Positions 17,053 to 25,915 are shown, counted from the stretch's first letter. The stretch: DNA of 64,000 nucleotides from Neorhizobium sp. NCHU2750 (GCF_003597675.1 NZ_CP030829.1:62001-126000), one strand, 5' to 3'. Program-made: numbers and translations. The notes: a model not told the origin generated them from the sequence alone.

Positions 17053-17988
17053 ATGGATCGGTTGACCAGTCTTCAGGTCTTCGGCAAGGTCGTGGAATGC
17101 GGCGGATTCTCGGCGGCGGCCCGACGATTGAACATGTCTGTCACGATGGTCGCGACCCATGTCCAGTCACTGGAAGACAAGCTTGGCGTGCGGCTTCTGA
17201 ACCGCACGACGCGAAGGGTAAGCCTGACGGAGACCGGCAAATTTTACTATGACCGCTCCGCCCAGATCCTGTCGGATCTAGATGAAGCGGATCGGGCGGC
17301 CAGCGCTTTGACGAGTACGCCTCGTGGCGTGCTCAAGATATTCTGCACAACCGCAATCGTCCGCTTTCTCTCACCGATCATGGACGAATTCCTCGAGCTC
17401 TATCCCTCCGTCGCGCTTGACATGAGCATTGGCGAGCGAATGATCGATATGGTCGAAGAAGGGGTCGATCTCGTCATTCGAACCGTGCCGTCACCGGATT
17501 CTTCACTGGTTGCCAGGAAGCTCACGGCATGGCGACATGTCCTGGTATGTTCACCGTCCTACCTGGACATGCACAAGCCACCGACCTCTCCGGCGGACCT
17601 CGCGGCACATACGTGTCTTCGCTATAGCTACTATCCGTTCGGAGACGAATGGATGTTCGAGGACGAGGCTGGTGAACGGCACAGCGTCCGCGTCGGTGGG
17701 CCGTTTCTTTCCAACAGCGCCGAGAGCCTCAGGTATCTGACAGTACACGGCCGAGCATTATGGCTCGCACCCAGTTTTACAGTCGCTGACGATCTGGAAG
17801 CGGGAACGCTCGTGCGCCTGCTTCCTGGTTATCGCGGCGTCGAGTTTGCCATCAACGCGGTCTATCCCAACCGGAGCCATCTGCCGACCAAGGTCCGTCT
17901 GTTTATCGACCTCCTCGCGGAACGTTTTGCCGAGCATCGCAAGTGGATGAGTGAGGACCCCATGTCAGCACCGATGAATGTTCTCTGA
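17053..17988 (+). CDS. LysR family regulator of the efflux operon
   Basis: 311 residues. N-terminal winged helix (LTSLQVFGKVVECGGFSAAARRLNMSVTMVATHVQSLEDKLGVRLLNRTTRRVSLTETG, about 3-63), then the two-lobed effector domain (about 88-295; DLVIRTVPSPDSSLVARKL is the usual hinge region). It is divergent from emrA across 136 bases containing an extended dyad, so it probably activates the efflux operon in the presence of a toxic ligand and represses itself. GGAGAGGCG before the ATG is the ribosome site. Confidence 0.9.
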   Translation: MDRLTSLQVFGKVVECGGFSAAARRLNMSVTMVATHVQSLEDKLGVRLLNRTTRRVSLTETGKFYYDRSAQILSDLDEADRAASALTSTPRGVLKIFCTTAIVRFLSPIMDEFLELYPSVALDMSIGERMIDMVEEGVDLVIRTVPSPDSSLVARKLTAWRHVLVCSPSYLDMHKPPTSPADLAAHTCLRYSYYPFGDEWMFEDEAGERHSVRVGGPFLSNSAESLRYLTVHGRALWLAPSFTVADDLEAGTLVRLLPGYRGVEFAINAVYPNRSHLPTKVRLFIDLLAERFAEHRKWMSEDPMSAPMNVL

Positions 17989-18095
17989 CACGCGGCACGC
18001 CTGCGCCAGAAAACAATTCGAAGCTGGTCATCCCCAGTTGCGTGAGCTGGGCGTGCCGAGGTCTTGGGGCCGTCGGCATATGCAGAGCGATCAAT

Positions 18096-18839
18096 TTACA
18101 CCGCTACAAAGCCGCCGTCGACGAAGAGTTCCTCGCCACCGACGAAGCTACTTTCGTCCGATGCGAGGAACAGTACGGCCTTGGCAATCTCGTCGGCCTC
18201 GGCCAGCCTGCCGAACGGAATGGCCTGGTGCATCCAGGCCTCGGCGCCGGCATTGTTCTTCAGGTAAGACTGCATCGCGGGTGTCAGGACCATGCCGGGG
18301 GATACGACGTTGACACGAATGCCATGGCTTTTCAGATCGGTCGTCCATGTGCGGGCAAGCGAGCGGATAGCAGCCTTCGTGGCGCTGTAGACAGACAGGG
18401 TGGCAAAGCCTTTGCTCCCCGCGCCCGAGCCCGTCAGGATAATGGCGCCGCCGCGCGGCATCATCGGAAGAGCCTTCTGTACGGTGAACACCGTGCCCTT
18501 GACGTTGATCGCAAAGACCCGGTCGAAATGATCCTCCTCGATGCCGCCCAGCGGCGCTGACTCGGAGACCCCTGCATTGGCATAGACCACATCCACGCGA
18601 CCATGGTCGGCCTTGATCCTGCCATAGAGCCTGTCGAGATCGGCCAGGCTGCTGACATCGCCCTGAACGCCGACTGCACCGTTGCCGATGATGGCGAGCA
18701 CCTCGTTCAAGCGATCCTCCCGGCGGCCGGTAATGTAGACATGGGCACCCTCCGCGGCAAAGGACTTCGCTGCCGTCAGTCCGATGCCGTCCGTGCCGCC
18801 GGTAATTACCACGACCTTGTTCTCAAATCGCTTCGTCAC
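18096..18839 (-). CDS. short-chain dehydrogenase/reductase
   Basis: 247 residues. TGGTDGIG cofactor motif, NAGVSES, catalytic serine in LTGSGAG, YSATK at the active site and the C-terminal FVGGEELFVDGGFVAV closing segment. Start set at GTG 18839 with GGGAG 8 bases upstream, giving the usual short N-terminus; ATG 18854 is the alternative and has no good ribosome site. It is divergent from a TetR gene, with two tandem operator-like dyads between them, so it is probably the repressed target. Substrate unknown. Confidence 0.85.
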   Translation of the reverse strand: MTKRFENKVVVITGGTDGIGLTAAKSFAAEGAHVYITGRREDRLNEVLAIIGNGAVGVQGDVSSLADLDRLYGRIKADHGRVDVVYANAGVSESAPLGGIEEDHFDRVFAINVKGTVFTVQKALPMMPRGGAIILTGSGAGSKGFATLSVYSATKAAIRSLARTWTTDLKSHGIRVNVVSPGMVLTPAMQSYLKNNAGAEAWMHQAIPFGRLAEADEIAKAVLFLASDESSFVGGEELFVDGGFVAV

Positions 18840-18861
18840 GTCGTCTGCTCCCATTTCATAT

Positions 18862-18906
18862 AAGTGGAGGTTTGCTCCACTTTTTATATGGAGATATCCT
18901 CCACTT
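18862..18906. promoter_or_regulatory. two tandem TetR-type operators
   Basis: Site 1: AAGTGGAG (18862-18869), 5-base spacer, CTCCACTT (18875-18882), a perfect 8-base dyad. Site 2: ATATGGAG (18886-18893), 5-base spacer, CTCCACTT (18899-18906), two mismatches. The sites are 24 bases apart, in the gap between the SDR and the TetR gene. Confidence 0.65.
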
Positions 18907-18931
18907 AACAAGGGTCAAATTGGAGAATATC

Positions 18932-19486
18932 TTGGCCGACGAAATTGCCCTGCGGGCCGATGCCCAGCGAAACAAGGAACTGATCCTGGCCGCGGCTGAA
19001 GAGGTCTTTGTGGAAAAGGGTGCCGGCGTTTCGCTGGACGACGTGGCAAAACGCGCCGGTGTCGGAATAGGTACGCTGTACCGGCGTTTTCCCACACGCG
19101 AAGATCTGCTGGCGGCGACATACAGCGCCCGGTTCTTAACGTTTGCCGCGGCCAGTCGCGCGCGAGATGCTGATCTCGATCCCCTTCTCGGGCTAAGCAC
19201 CTATCTGGAGGAGCTCGTTCGGCACACGAATGTCTATCGCGGCCTTGCCGCATCGCTCGGAACGGTTCTGCGGATAGGCACGCCTGGATGCGTGGCTACC
19301 AGCGCTGAAGGATCCCGGCTGTTATCACGAGCACAGGACGCGGGCGTTGTTCGGGCGGACATCAGCTTCGACGACATTGTCTGCGTTGCAACCGCGATCT
19401 CGCTTGCGACAGAGAAAGACGGTTCATCGCAACAGCACATCGCTCATCTCGTGGGGGTATTTATCAGTGGGTTGGAAACCCGCTGA
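18932..19486 (+). CDS. TetR family repressor
   Basis: 184 residues from TTG 18932, which has GGAG six bases upstream; an ATG at 18872 would put the N-terminus inside the operators and is unlikely. The HTH (ALRADAQRNKELILAAAEEVFVEKGAGVSLDDVAKRAGVGIGTLYRRFPTREDLLAATY) occupies about residues 5-65. The C-terminal ligand domain is alpha-helical and divergent, as is normal. It faces the SDR gene, and the two dyads between them are probably its own binding sites. Confidence 0.85.
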   Translation: MADEIALRADAQRNKELILAAAEEVFVEKGAGVSLDDVAKRAGVGIGTLYRRFPTREDLLAATYSARFLTFAAASRARDADLDPLLGLSTYLEELVRHTNVYRGLAASLGTVLRIGTPGCVATSAEGSRLLSRAQDAGVVRADISFDDIVCVATAISLATEKDGSSQQHIAHLVGVFISGLETR

Positions 19487-19722
19487 TGCGGCGACCGCGG
19501 TTCGCATCCGGACTGATTTCGGCTGAGCCGCGAGGGGACGGGATCGTGTTGTCGACACCACAATCTCCAACGTCCATCGTGGCTCTGGCGGCAACCAAAT
19601 CCGATGTTCTGAGGTCGCGCAACGCGAAACGCGCGATCTCAGTCTGTCATAGTCGATCCTGTGAGCCGTGGAAAATCAACACATCGGAAATTGCTATCTC
19701 CAGCACAGCCTTGTGCCGCCCG

Positions 19723-20736
19723 TCAGGGTATTGAAATGGCGATCTTGCCGAAATGCCGTCCACTTGCCTGCCACTCGAATGCCGAGCGTAGTTCGGCAAG
19801 AGGGAATGTCTGGTCGATCACGGGGCGGATGCCTGTCGTTTCCAGAGCCGCGACAAAATCCTGCTGGTGGCGACGGCTGCCGACGATCAGGCCCTGTAGT
19901 CGCTGCTGGCGTCGCATCAGCGTCGCGGTCGGAACATCTCCGGAAAAGCCGCTGAGCACACCGATCAACGCGATATGGCCATTATCCCGCGCCGCCTCTA
20001 TCGATTGCGCCAGAGTGCCCGGCCCACCGACCTCAACGACGTGATCGACCCCGCGCCCGTCCGTCATCTCCCTGATGCGAGATCCCCATTGCGGGACATC
20101 GCGATAGTTGATGACCTGATCGGCGCCAAGCGCCCTTAGTCGCTCCAGCTTGGCATCCGAGGAGGAGGTGGCGAAGACCCGAGCCCCCATGGCGCGGGCG
20201 ATCTGGAGGGCGTAGATGGAGACCCCGCCAGTGCCGAGCACGGCGACGGTGTCGCCCGCCTTCAATGCGCCGTTCACCACCAGCGCGCGCCACGCGGTTA
20301 GGCCGGCGGTCGTGATGGTCGCGGCCTCTTCATGGCTCCAGCCCCTGGGCGCATGGGTGACCCAATTGGCCGGAACGGTGATCGTTTCACGAGCATAGCC
20401 GTCAATGCCGTCGCCGGGTACGCGGGTGAAGACGCTTGGACCATCCGGTCCCTCCTGCCAATCGGGGAAAAACAGCGAGACGACCGCATCTCCAACCGCA
20501 AAGCCTTCGACCTGTTCGCCGATTGCGTCGATCACGCCCGCACCATCCGACATCGGGATGCGGTTGTCTGCGGCTGCATTCGGCAGGCTTGCGACGAGGT
20601 AGTCATGATAGTTGAGTGAGCTCGCCTTCAGCCGAATGCGGACCTCATCCGGACCGGGGGCGGGTGCTTCCGGGCTGTCCACCAGCGTGAGTGCCTTCAG
20701 ACCGCCACCCGGCCGAATAATCATCTGCTTCATCAT
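19723..20736 (-). CDS. NAD(P)-dependent alcohol dehydrogenase / quinone reductase, MDR superfamily
   Basis: 337 residues. GroES-like N-terminal domain (about 25-130; LNYHDYLVASLPN...PMSDGAGVIDAIGEQVEGFAVGDAV) and Rossmann domain (about 150-300) with the motif AVLGTGGVSIYALQIA. It lacks the four-cysteine structural zinc loop of classical alcohol dehydrogenases, so it is closer to zinc-free or single-zinc MDR enzymes of the quinone oxidoreductase group. Starts at ATG 20736 or 20733, 32 bases after the next reductase gene on the same strand (the hydroxyisobutyrate-dehydrogenase-like gene upstream). Substrate unknown. Confidence 0.82.
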   Translation of the reverse strand: MMKQMIIRPGGGLKALTLVDSPEAPAPGPDEVRIRLKASSLNYHDYLVASLPNAAADNRIPMSDGAGVIDAIGEQVEGFAVGDAVVSLFFPDWQEGPDGPSVFTRVPGDGIDGYARETITVPANWVTHAPRGWSHEEAATITTAGLTAWRALVVNGALKAGDTVAVLGTGGVSIYALQIARAMGARVFATSSSDAKLERLRALGADQVINYRDVPQWGSRIREMTDGRGVDHVVEVGGPGTLAQSIEAARDNGHIALIGVLSGFSGDVPTATLMRRQQRLQGLIVGSRRHQQDFVAALETTGIRPVIDQTFPLAELRSAFEWQASGRHFGKIAISIP

Positions 20737-20768
20737 CTAGTCTTTCGTAGGAGTTGGTGCTGGCTGGC

Positions 20769-21623
20769 TCAGGGACGGGCCAGTTTGACGAGGGCACTCA
20801 TATTCTCGCCGCCAAGGCCTGCATCGATCGCTGCGGCGAAGCGCCGGACCATCGTCTCTGCGAGTGGGAGGTCACCCGGCGCGCCTATGCTGGTGACATA
20901 AGCCATGTCCTTGGCGATCAATTCGATCGGGAACTGCGGGGCGTGATTGGCGCTGTGCATCAGCGACAGGAGATAGCCGCCGACCGGTGCGAAGGATGAT
21001 GTAGTCGATAGCGCCGTGACTGCGCCATCGATGTCGAGCCCTTCACGCTGCATAAGGGGCAGCAACTCGGACCAAGCTCCGACCTGCAATGCGAGCAGGC
21101 TGTTGGTAACGAGCTTTATGACTGCGCCCGCACCGACCGCGCCGACGTGATGAAAGGCGTGGCCCAGTGGAGTGAGCAGGGGCCGTGCCTGTGCGATATC
21201 CTCGGCTTCGCCGCCGAGGAAATAGACGAGCTGGCCGGCATCTGCCTGCGGCCGCGAGCCAGAGACGGGCGCCTCGACCGCAATCCCACCGATCTTGCCA
21301 ACTTCGGTTGCCCAGTCGCGGGCCCAACCGGGTGTAAGGGTTGAGCTTTCGATGGCGAGCGCATGCGCCGAGAGACCGGCGAGAGCGCCGTGATCCGGAT
21401 CAAGCCATACGGCTCGCGATGCCGCGTCGTCCCGCACCATTGCGATCACCGCATCAGCCCCTGTCGCTGCGCTCCGTGGCGACGAACCAATCGTTGCGCC
21501 CGGCACTGCGTCGGCGGTCGGTATGGTGCGGTTCCACACGACCACTTCGTTTCCAGCTGAAACCAGCCGGCGTGCCATGCGCACGCCCATTGCGCCCAAT
21601 CCTAGAATGGCAAGTTTCGCCAT
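20769..21623 (-). CDS. NAD(P)-dependent dehydrogenase, 3-hydroxyisobutyrate dehydrogenase family
   Basis: 284 residues from ATG 21623, which has AGGAG six bases upstream. NAD motif ILGLGAMGVRMARRL at about 4-18; the substrate-binding segment APVSGSRPQADAGQL (like the family's PVSGG.AEAG.L) at about 119-133; and the catalytic lysine region GAGAVIKLVTNSLLALQ near 168. Family members oxidise beta-hydroxy acids or reduce imines. It is the middle gene of three leftward genes (SRPBCC, this, MDR) facing a LysR gene. Confidence 0.85.
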   Translation of the reverse strand: MAKLAILGLGAMGVRMARRLVSAGNEVVVWNRTIPTADAVPGATIGSSPRSAATGADAVIAMVRDDAASRAVWLDPDHGALAGLSAHALAIESSTLTPGWARDWATEVGKIGGIAVEAPVSGSRPQADAGQLVYFLGGEAEDIAQARPLLTPLGHAFHHVGAVGAGAVIKLVTNSLLALQVGAWSELLPLMQREGLDIDGAVTALSTTSSFAPVGGYLLSLMHSANHAPQFPIELIAKDMAYVTSIGAPGDLPLAETMVRRFAAAIDAGLGGENMSALVKLARP

Positions 21624-21682
21624 CGTTCGCTCCTGTGAATTTGCAGACCGCCGAGGCCATAGGCCTCCGCTATTCGGATGCA

Positions 21683-22192
21683 TTACGCCTTTGATGCGCG
21701 TGCGGCGGCGATCAGACCGTCCAACCATTCCTGGTGGCCATTGATCATCGGGTTCGGCACGGCCTTCGCCAACTCCTTGGCTGGGGCACCATTTTGCGTT
21801 TCCTGCGTCAGGATGCGGACGCGTCCTTCGGAGAGATCCTCGATCAGCCAGGCATGATGGACGTCGAGGCGATTGTCGCCTTCACCCGACCATCCATGCC
21901 AGGCTACACGCGCCGGCTGACCTTTGACGGGCGCCACATGCTCGACAACCCGCGATTCGACCGGAAAGCCGAAGGTGCTGAAGAAGAAGCGCAGGCCGTT
22001 CTCCAGCGCGGGACCCTTGCCGTCGTAGAAGCGGACGTCAGCGGAGTTCTTGTAGTAGGTCGGCCATCTTTCCGGCTGGTTTAGGAAGGGCCAGATGTCG
22101 GCGGCGGTAAGCCCGGTGACAATAACTTCGTTCGAGCAAAAATTATCGGTAAAGCCGGGGACGTAGCCGGCAGGCCAGATGATATCAGACAT
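21683..22192 (-). CDS. SRPBCC (START/Bet v1-like) family protein
   Basis: 169 residues. An SRPBCC-type pattern: VTGLTAADIWPFLNQPERWPTYYKNS near the start, VAWHGWSGEGDNRLDVHHAWLIEDLSEGRVRILTQETQNG in the middle and a long C-terminal helix (NPMINGHQEWLDGLIAAA). These proteins have a hydrophobic cavity for small lipophilic ligands; the function is often unknown. First gene of a leftward set, divergent from the LysR gene at 22294. Confidence 0.75.
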   Translation of the reverse strand: MSDIIWPAGYVPGFTDNFCSNEVIVTGLTAADIWPFLNQPERWPTYYKNSADVRFYDGKGPALENGLRFFFSTFGFPVESRVVEHVAPVKGQPARVAWHGWSGEGDNRLDVHHAWLIEDLSEGRVRILTQETQNGAPAKELAKAVPNPMINGHQEWLDGLIAAARASKA

Positions 22193-22293
22193 GCTATCTT
22201 CCCTGTTTGAGCCAGTTGAGGCCCTGATGATGGCTTGATTTAGCCGGCAGTTCGGAATAACTCAAATTAGTTTAGTGGATTTCTGTCATCACC

Positions 22294-23187
22294 ATGGAAG
22301 ATATCAGGGCGCTTGACCTCAATTTGCTGAAGGCGCTTGACGCGCTGCTCGACACCCATTCGGTCACGCTCGCTGCCGATCGGCTGGGCCTGACGCAGCC
22401 GGCGGTAAGCGGCATGCTTAATCGACTGCGTGATACCTTTGGCGACCCATTGTTCGTGCGGGCGCAACGCGGCATTCTGCCCACCCCGCGTGCCATGGCC
22501 CTTGCTGAGCCGCTCAAGGCTGCGCTGCAGTCGATCGAAGCGCTGTTGCGCCCCGATGGGTTCAATCCCGCATCGGCCGAATTGACGGTAAGCATCGCAG
22601 CCACCGATTATGCGCAGCGCGCGGTAATCCTGCCGCTGCTCCTTGCCATCAGGACCGAGGCGCCCGGGATCCGCGTATCGGTCCGACCAGTCGACATTGG
22701 AAACTATGCGAACCAGCTTGAGCAGGGCCTGCTCGACATGGCGCTGGTGACGCCGGAGATGGCCCACGATCGTCTGCGCGCACGAAAACTGTTCGAGGAA
22801 CATTATGTCTGCGTCCTGCGCCGGGATCATCCAGCGGTTCGGGCGCCATTTGACCTCGATGTATTCTGCGCGCTGGATCAGGCGATCATGTCACATGACG
22901 GCACGCAGTTTCGCGGCTCGACGGATGCGGCGCTCGACGCGATCGGACGCAAGCGGCGCGTCGTCACGGCTGTGCCGAGTTTCATGTTCATCTTGGATCT
23001 GCTGCGGGACTCCGATCTCTGTGCGCTCCTGCCAAGCCGGCTTATCGAAAAGACCGATGAACTTGCTGTCCTGGAGCCGCCACTCGATGTGCCCGGCTTC
23101 ACCAAACTTCTGGCCTGGCACGAGCGAACCCAGCACGATCCGGCGCTTGGCTGGCTTCGCAACCGGATCGCACAACTGGTCACTTGA
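22294..23187 (+). CDS. LysR family regulator (NodD/LinR-like branch)
   Basis: 297 residues. The HTH opening DIRALDLNLLKALDALLDTHSVTLAADRLGLTQPAVSGMLNRLRDTFGDPLFVR is typical of the LysR branch that includes NodD, LinR and PcpR-like regulators. The C-terminal effector domain begins near 95 (LTVSIAATDYAQRAVILPLL). Divergent from the SRPBCC-reductase set across 101 bases, so it is the likely activator. No ligand is assigned. Confidence 0.88.
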   Translation: MEDIRALDLNLLKALDALLDTHSVTLAADRLGLTQPAVSGMLNRLRDTFGDPLFVRAQRGILPTPRAMALAEPLKAALQSIEALLRPDGFNPASAELTVSIAATDYAQRAVILPLLLAIRTEAPGIRVSVRPVDIGNYANQLEQGLLDMALVTPEMAHDRLRARKLFEEHYVCVLRRDHPAVRAPFDLDVFCALDQAIMSHDGTQFRGSTDAALDAIGRKRRVVTAVPSFMFILDLLRDSDLCALLPSRLIEKTDELAVLEPPLDVPGFTKLLAWHERTQHDPALGWLRNRIAQLVT

Positions 23188-23440
23188 TATCAACGACAGT
23201 ATGGAACTCCGAACGGGAATATCCCGGGCGGGAAACGACTTGAAGAGACGCGCCAACCAGAACGCAATGGATGGTGGCGGTTAAAACCAACCTGAGACGC
23301 TGCGCGCCTCAAGCTCGGCTCGTCTTCCTCCGGGGATAGGAGCGACTTTTCCGGTAAGTCTTACTCGGCAATTTCACCATAAAGCCGCTGTCGGCGAATT
23401 GCATTCCGAGCTTCCAAGACGATAGAAAGACCGCAATGCG

Positions 23441-24004
23441 TCAAACTGCAGATTTGGCCTGTGTCGTGACAATGGCATCGGCGATGATCGCAAACACGTG
23501 GTCCGAGCGTGGCGCAAGGGCCGGCTGGTCCGCGACCCAGGACAACGCCCCGACGAATGCGAAGAGATCCGCCCCATCCATGTCGGTGCGCGCCTCGCCC
23601 TTTTCCTGCGCACGCAGCAGAAGGCGGGTGCCGGCAGCTTTCATCGCGACGCAGGAGGCGTGTAGCGCAGAGCCCTCGTCCTCGATCGCGGCGACCATGG
23701 AGCGGATCGTGCCGCTGTAATCGTGTGCGATGGCCACGGTCTCGCGCAGCCATGTCACCAAGGCCGCGCCTGCCGAAACCTCCGCCTTGAGCGCGACCGC
23801 GCGTGCCGTCAGCGCCTCGAAACGGTCGTGCAGCAGCACCTCCAGCAGCGCCTCACGCGTCGGATAGTGCCGATAAAGCGTCCCCAGCCCGACACCTGCG
23901 GTGCGGGCGATGTCGCGCAGCGATGCCTCCTCCCCGCCAGATGAAAGAAGGTCGCGAGCGACGGCGAGAATATGGTCACGATTTTTCTGGGCGTCGGCGC
24001 GCAT
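23441..24004 (-). CDS. TetR family repressor
   Basis: 187 residues from ATG 24004, with AGGA shortly upstream; the open frame continues to 24088 through the operator and is rejected. HTH: MRADAQKNRDHILAVARDLLSSGGEEASLRDIARTAGVGLGTLYRHYPTREALLEVLL (1-58). Its N-terminus RADAQ(K/R)N is nearly the same as in the other TetR of this window, and its control region holds a related dyad. Divergent from a quinone-reductase-type gene. Confidence 0.88.
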   Translation of the reverse strand: MRADAQKNRDHILAVARDLLSSGGEEASLRDIARTAGVGLGTLYRHYPTREALLEVLLHDRFEALTARAVALKAEVSAGAALVTWLRETVAIAHDYSGTIRSMVAAIEDEGSALHASCVAMKAAGTRLLLRAQEKGEARTDMDGADLFAFVGALSWVADQPALAPRSDHVFAIIADAIVTTQAKSAV

Positions 24005-24020
24005 GGCTTCCTTGCAAAAC

Positions 24021-24054
24021 GGAACACTGCTCCATATATGTGGAGCATCGTTCC
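24021..24054. promoter_or_regulatory. strong TetR-type operator
   Basis: A 34-base dyad: GGAAC (24021-24025) pairs with GTTCC (24050-24054), and TGCTCCA (24028-24034) pairs with TGGAGCA (24041-24047), with a six-base centre TATATG. It lies between the TetR start and the reductase start, as expected for a shared operator. The inner half-site CTCCA is shared with the operators at 18862-18906. Confidence 0.7.
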
Positions 24055-24086
24055 GATTATGCAGATTATGACGCAGAGGAAAAGCC

Positions 24087-25106
24087 ATGTTGTCAGCTAG
24101 GATGAATGCAGTGCGTATTCACGCATTCGGCGGCCCTGAAGTGCTGCGCTACGAGGTCGCGCCGCGTCCCGAACCTGCCCCGGGTGAACTTCTTGTGCGC
24201 GTTCACGCCATCGGGCTGAACCCGCCCGACTGGTATCTTCGCGAGGGCATGAAGGATCTGCCGCCCGAGTGGCGCCCGCATCCGCACTTCCCCATCATTC
24301 TCGGCACCGACATATCCGGCATCGTCGAGGCCCTTGGTGAAGGCGTTTCGGGTTTCGCTGTCGGCGATGAAGTCTATTCCATGGTGCGCTTTCCTGAAAT
24401 GGGTATGGAAGGCGCCGGCGCCTATGCAGAGTTCGTCAGCGTGCCCGCCTCGCAGGCGGCAATCAAGCCGGCCAATCTCGGCCATCTGCACGCGGCCGCT
24501 GCGCCGATGTCGCTGCTGACCGCATGGCAGTTCCTGATCGCGGTCGGCCACGACGAGCCCAACCCGGTCGCCCCTCGCCCGCACGTGCCGGTGCCGCTCG
24601 ACGGCAAGACAGTGCTGGTAAACGGTGCCGGCGGTGGCGTCGGCCATTTCGCGGTACAGCTTGCCAAGTGGAAGGGCGCTCGCGTCATCGCCGTTGCCTC
24701 CGGCAAGAACGAGACGCTCATGCGTGAACTGGGAGCGGACGAGTTCATCGACTACGCGAAGATCGCCGCAGATGAGGTGGCACGCGACGTTGACCTGGTG
24801 GTGGATGCCGTCGGCGGGCCAACCTCGGCGCGCTTCCTCAAGACGCTGCGGCCTGGCGGTGCGCTGTTCCCGATCTTCCCGCTCGGATTCGACGGCTGGG
24901 CGGAAGCGGAAGCGCGCGGTGTCGCCGTCTCGGCGGTCCAGGTACGCTCCAGCGGCGCGCAGCTCGCCGAGGTCGCTCCCCTGCTGCACGATGGCACGAT
25001 CCGCGTCGTGATCGACAGCAGCTTCCCGCTTGCCGAGGCAAAGGCCGCACACGAGCGTGCTGCCCGCGGCAGCATCCAGGGCAAGATCGCGCTGACTGTC
25101 GCCTGA
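24087..25106 (+). CDS. NADPH:quinone reductase-type zinc-independent MDR oxidoreductase
   Basis: 339 residues from ATG 24087, which has AGAGGA 6 bases upstream; ATG 24102 abuts AGG and is less likely. N-terminal GroES-like domain (HAFGGPEVLRYEVAPRPEPAPGELLVRVHAIGLNPPDWYLREG), NADPH motif VLVNGAGGGVGHFAVQLAKWKGARVIAVAS near 180-205, GADEFIDY near 218. No structural zinc cysteines. This is the quinone oxidoreductase/enone reductase pattern. Probably repressed by the divergent TetR. Followed 32 bases on by an ABM monooxygenase gene. Confidence 0.88.
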   Translation: MLSARMNAVRIHAFGGPEVLRYEVAPRPEPAPGELLVRVHAIGLNPPDWYLREGMKDLPPEWRPHPHFPIILGTDISGIVEALGEGVSGFAVGDEVYSMVRFPEMGMEGAGAYAEFVSVPASQAAIKPANLGHLHAAAAPMSLLTAWQFLIAVGHDEPNPVAPRPHVPVPLDGKTVLVNGAGGGVGHFAVQLAKWKGARVIAVASGKNETLMRELGADEFIDYAKIAADEVARDVDLVVDAVGGPTSARFLKTLRPGGALFPIFPLGFDGWAEAEARGVAVSAVQVRSSGAQLAEVAPLLHDGTIRVVIDSSFPLAEAKAAHERAARGSIQGKIALTVA

Positions 25107-25138
25107 CCAACCGCAAGCGCACAGAAGAAGGCTGTTCC

Positions 25139-25447
25139 ATGCTGATCGTCACTGGCACGCTGTCCTTGCCGTCTGCCGACCTCGCCGATTTCATCGGCGA
25201 GGTAAAGATCCTGGCCTCCATCGTGCGACAGCGCGACGGAAACCTGTCCTACGATACCGCCGTGCTGGACGCGGCCACCGGCCGCCTGCTTGTGGCCGAG
25301 CGCTGGCAGGACTGCGCGGCGCTGGATGCGCATCTTCATGCCGATGACACAGCCGCGTTCATTGCACGCTGGCATGAGCGGATGCGGGGAGATGTACGCA
25401 TCTATGACGTCGACGACGAGCGCCCCCTTGAGGCCGATCGGGAATGA
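25139..25447 (+). CDS. ABM-family (antibiotic biosynthesis monooxygenase) protein
   Basis: 102 residues, the usual size. A ferredoxin-like ABM pattern: LIVTGTLSLPSADLADFIGEVKILASIVRQRDGNLSYDTAVLD, then LLVAERWQDCAALDAHLHADDTAAFIARW. Small cofactor-free oxygenases or quinol monooxygenases (YgiN type) have this fold. Immediately downstream of the quinone reductase and probably co-transcribed, which suggests a joint role in quinone or aromatic metabolism. Activity not certain. Confidence 0.8.
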   Translation: MLIVTGTLSLPSADLADFIGEVKILASIVRQRDGNLSYDTAVLDAATGRLLVAERWQDCAALDAHLHADDTAAFIARWHERMRGDVRIYDVDDERPLEADRE

Positions 25448-25609
25448 AGCGGCGGCAATCAGCGATACTTATCGAAACAGTTGCTAGGCGTGTCTCGCCT
25501 ACCTCAACGAAGAGTCTCAAGTGGACTTGGCATGCCTGTCTTGGAGGGCGAGGTTTCAGCGGTCTGTCTCGTTCGCGACTTTAGGTCAGCCGACCACGCT
25601 TGAGCCGGA

Positions 25610-25726
25610 TCAGCCGATCCGCGGCTGCGTCACCGCTTGCACAATCAGCCATGCCTCGAAATGCCGTCCTGTGAAATGGTCTTTCGACTGGCGCTTCAAC
25701 GTCTCGGCAATGGAATTCAGAATCAT
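25610..25726 (-). pseudogene. 5' fragment of an IS6-family-like transposase gene
   Basis: Reverse-strand reading from ATG 25726 gives a 38-residue peptide with SIAETLKRQSKDHF and GRHFEAWLIVQAV, then a stop after TQPRIG. I recognise this as the N-terminus of an IS6-type transposase, which would continue WYLRYPLSYRDLEE. The rest is gone. Just outside it (25788-25807) is GCAGAAATTTGCGACAAGCC, whose reverse complement looks like an IS6-family terminal repeat. Recognition is from memory, so the family call is moderate. Confidence 0.5.
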
Positions 25727-25894
25727 GGTTAGGCTCCGCTACATCGGGAGCGGAATTTCCCCAAGCGTGGTGAACGGCGCGTTAAACGCAGAAATTTGCG
25801 ACAAGCCCGGCAGGCGTCGGTCAAAATGCCGCGATCGGATTTTGACGAAATACCAGACGCATTCACTTTTCCCTGTTGTCAGATCGCATTCTCT

Positions 25895-25915
25895 ATCTTA
25901 GAATCATTCTAAGAT
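25895..25915. promoter_or_regulatory. perfect palindrome matching the Irr (ICE) iron-control box
   Basis: Two 10-base arms (ATCTTAGAAT and ATTCTAAGAT) around a single C. The core TTAGAA-TCA-TTCTAA matches the rhizobial iron control element bound by Irr (TTAGAAnnnTTCTAA type). It lies 57 bases before the ATG of the 66-residue cysteine protein. No other gene is close in that direction. Confidence 0.65.

Noticed and set aside
15938..19557. Additional TGTCGACA copies (15938-15945, 19550-19557) as GntR sites
   Set aside because: One is inside emrA coding sequence, the other is not placed at a promoter; taken as chance or unproven.
25521..25901. A 126-codon forward frame in the gap before the cysteine protein
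   Set aside because: Crosses the antisense of the transposase fragment and runs up to the Irr-type palindrome; no family character.
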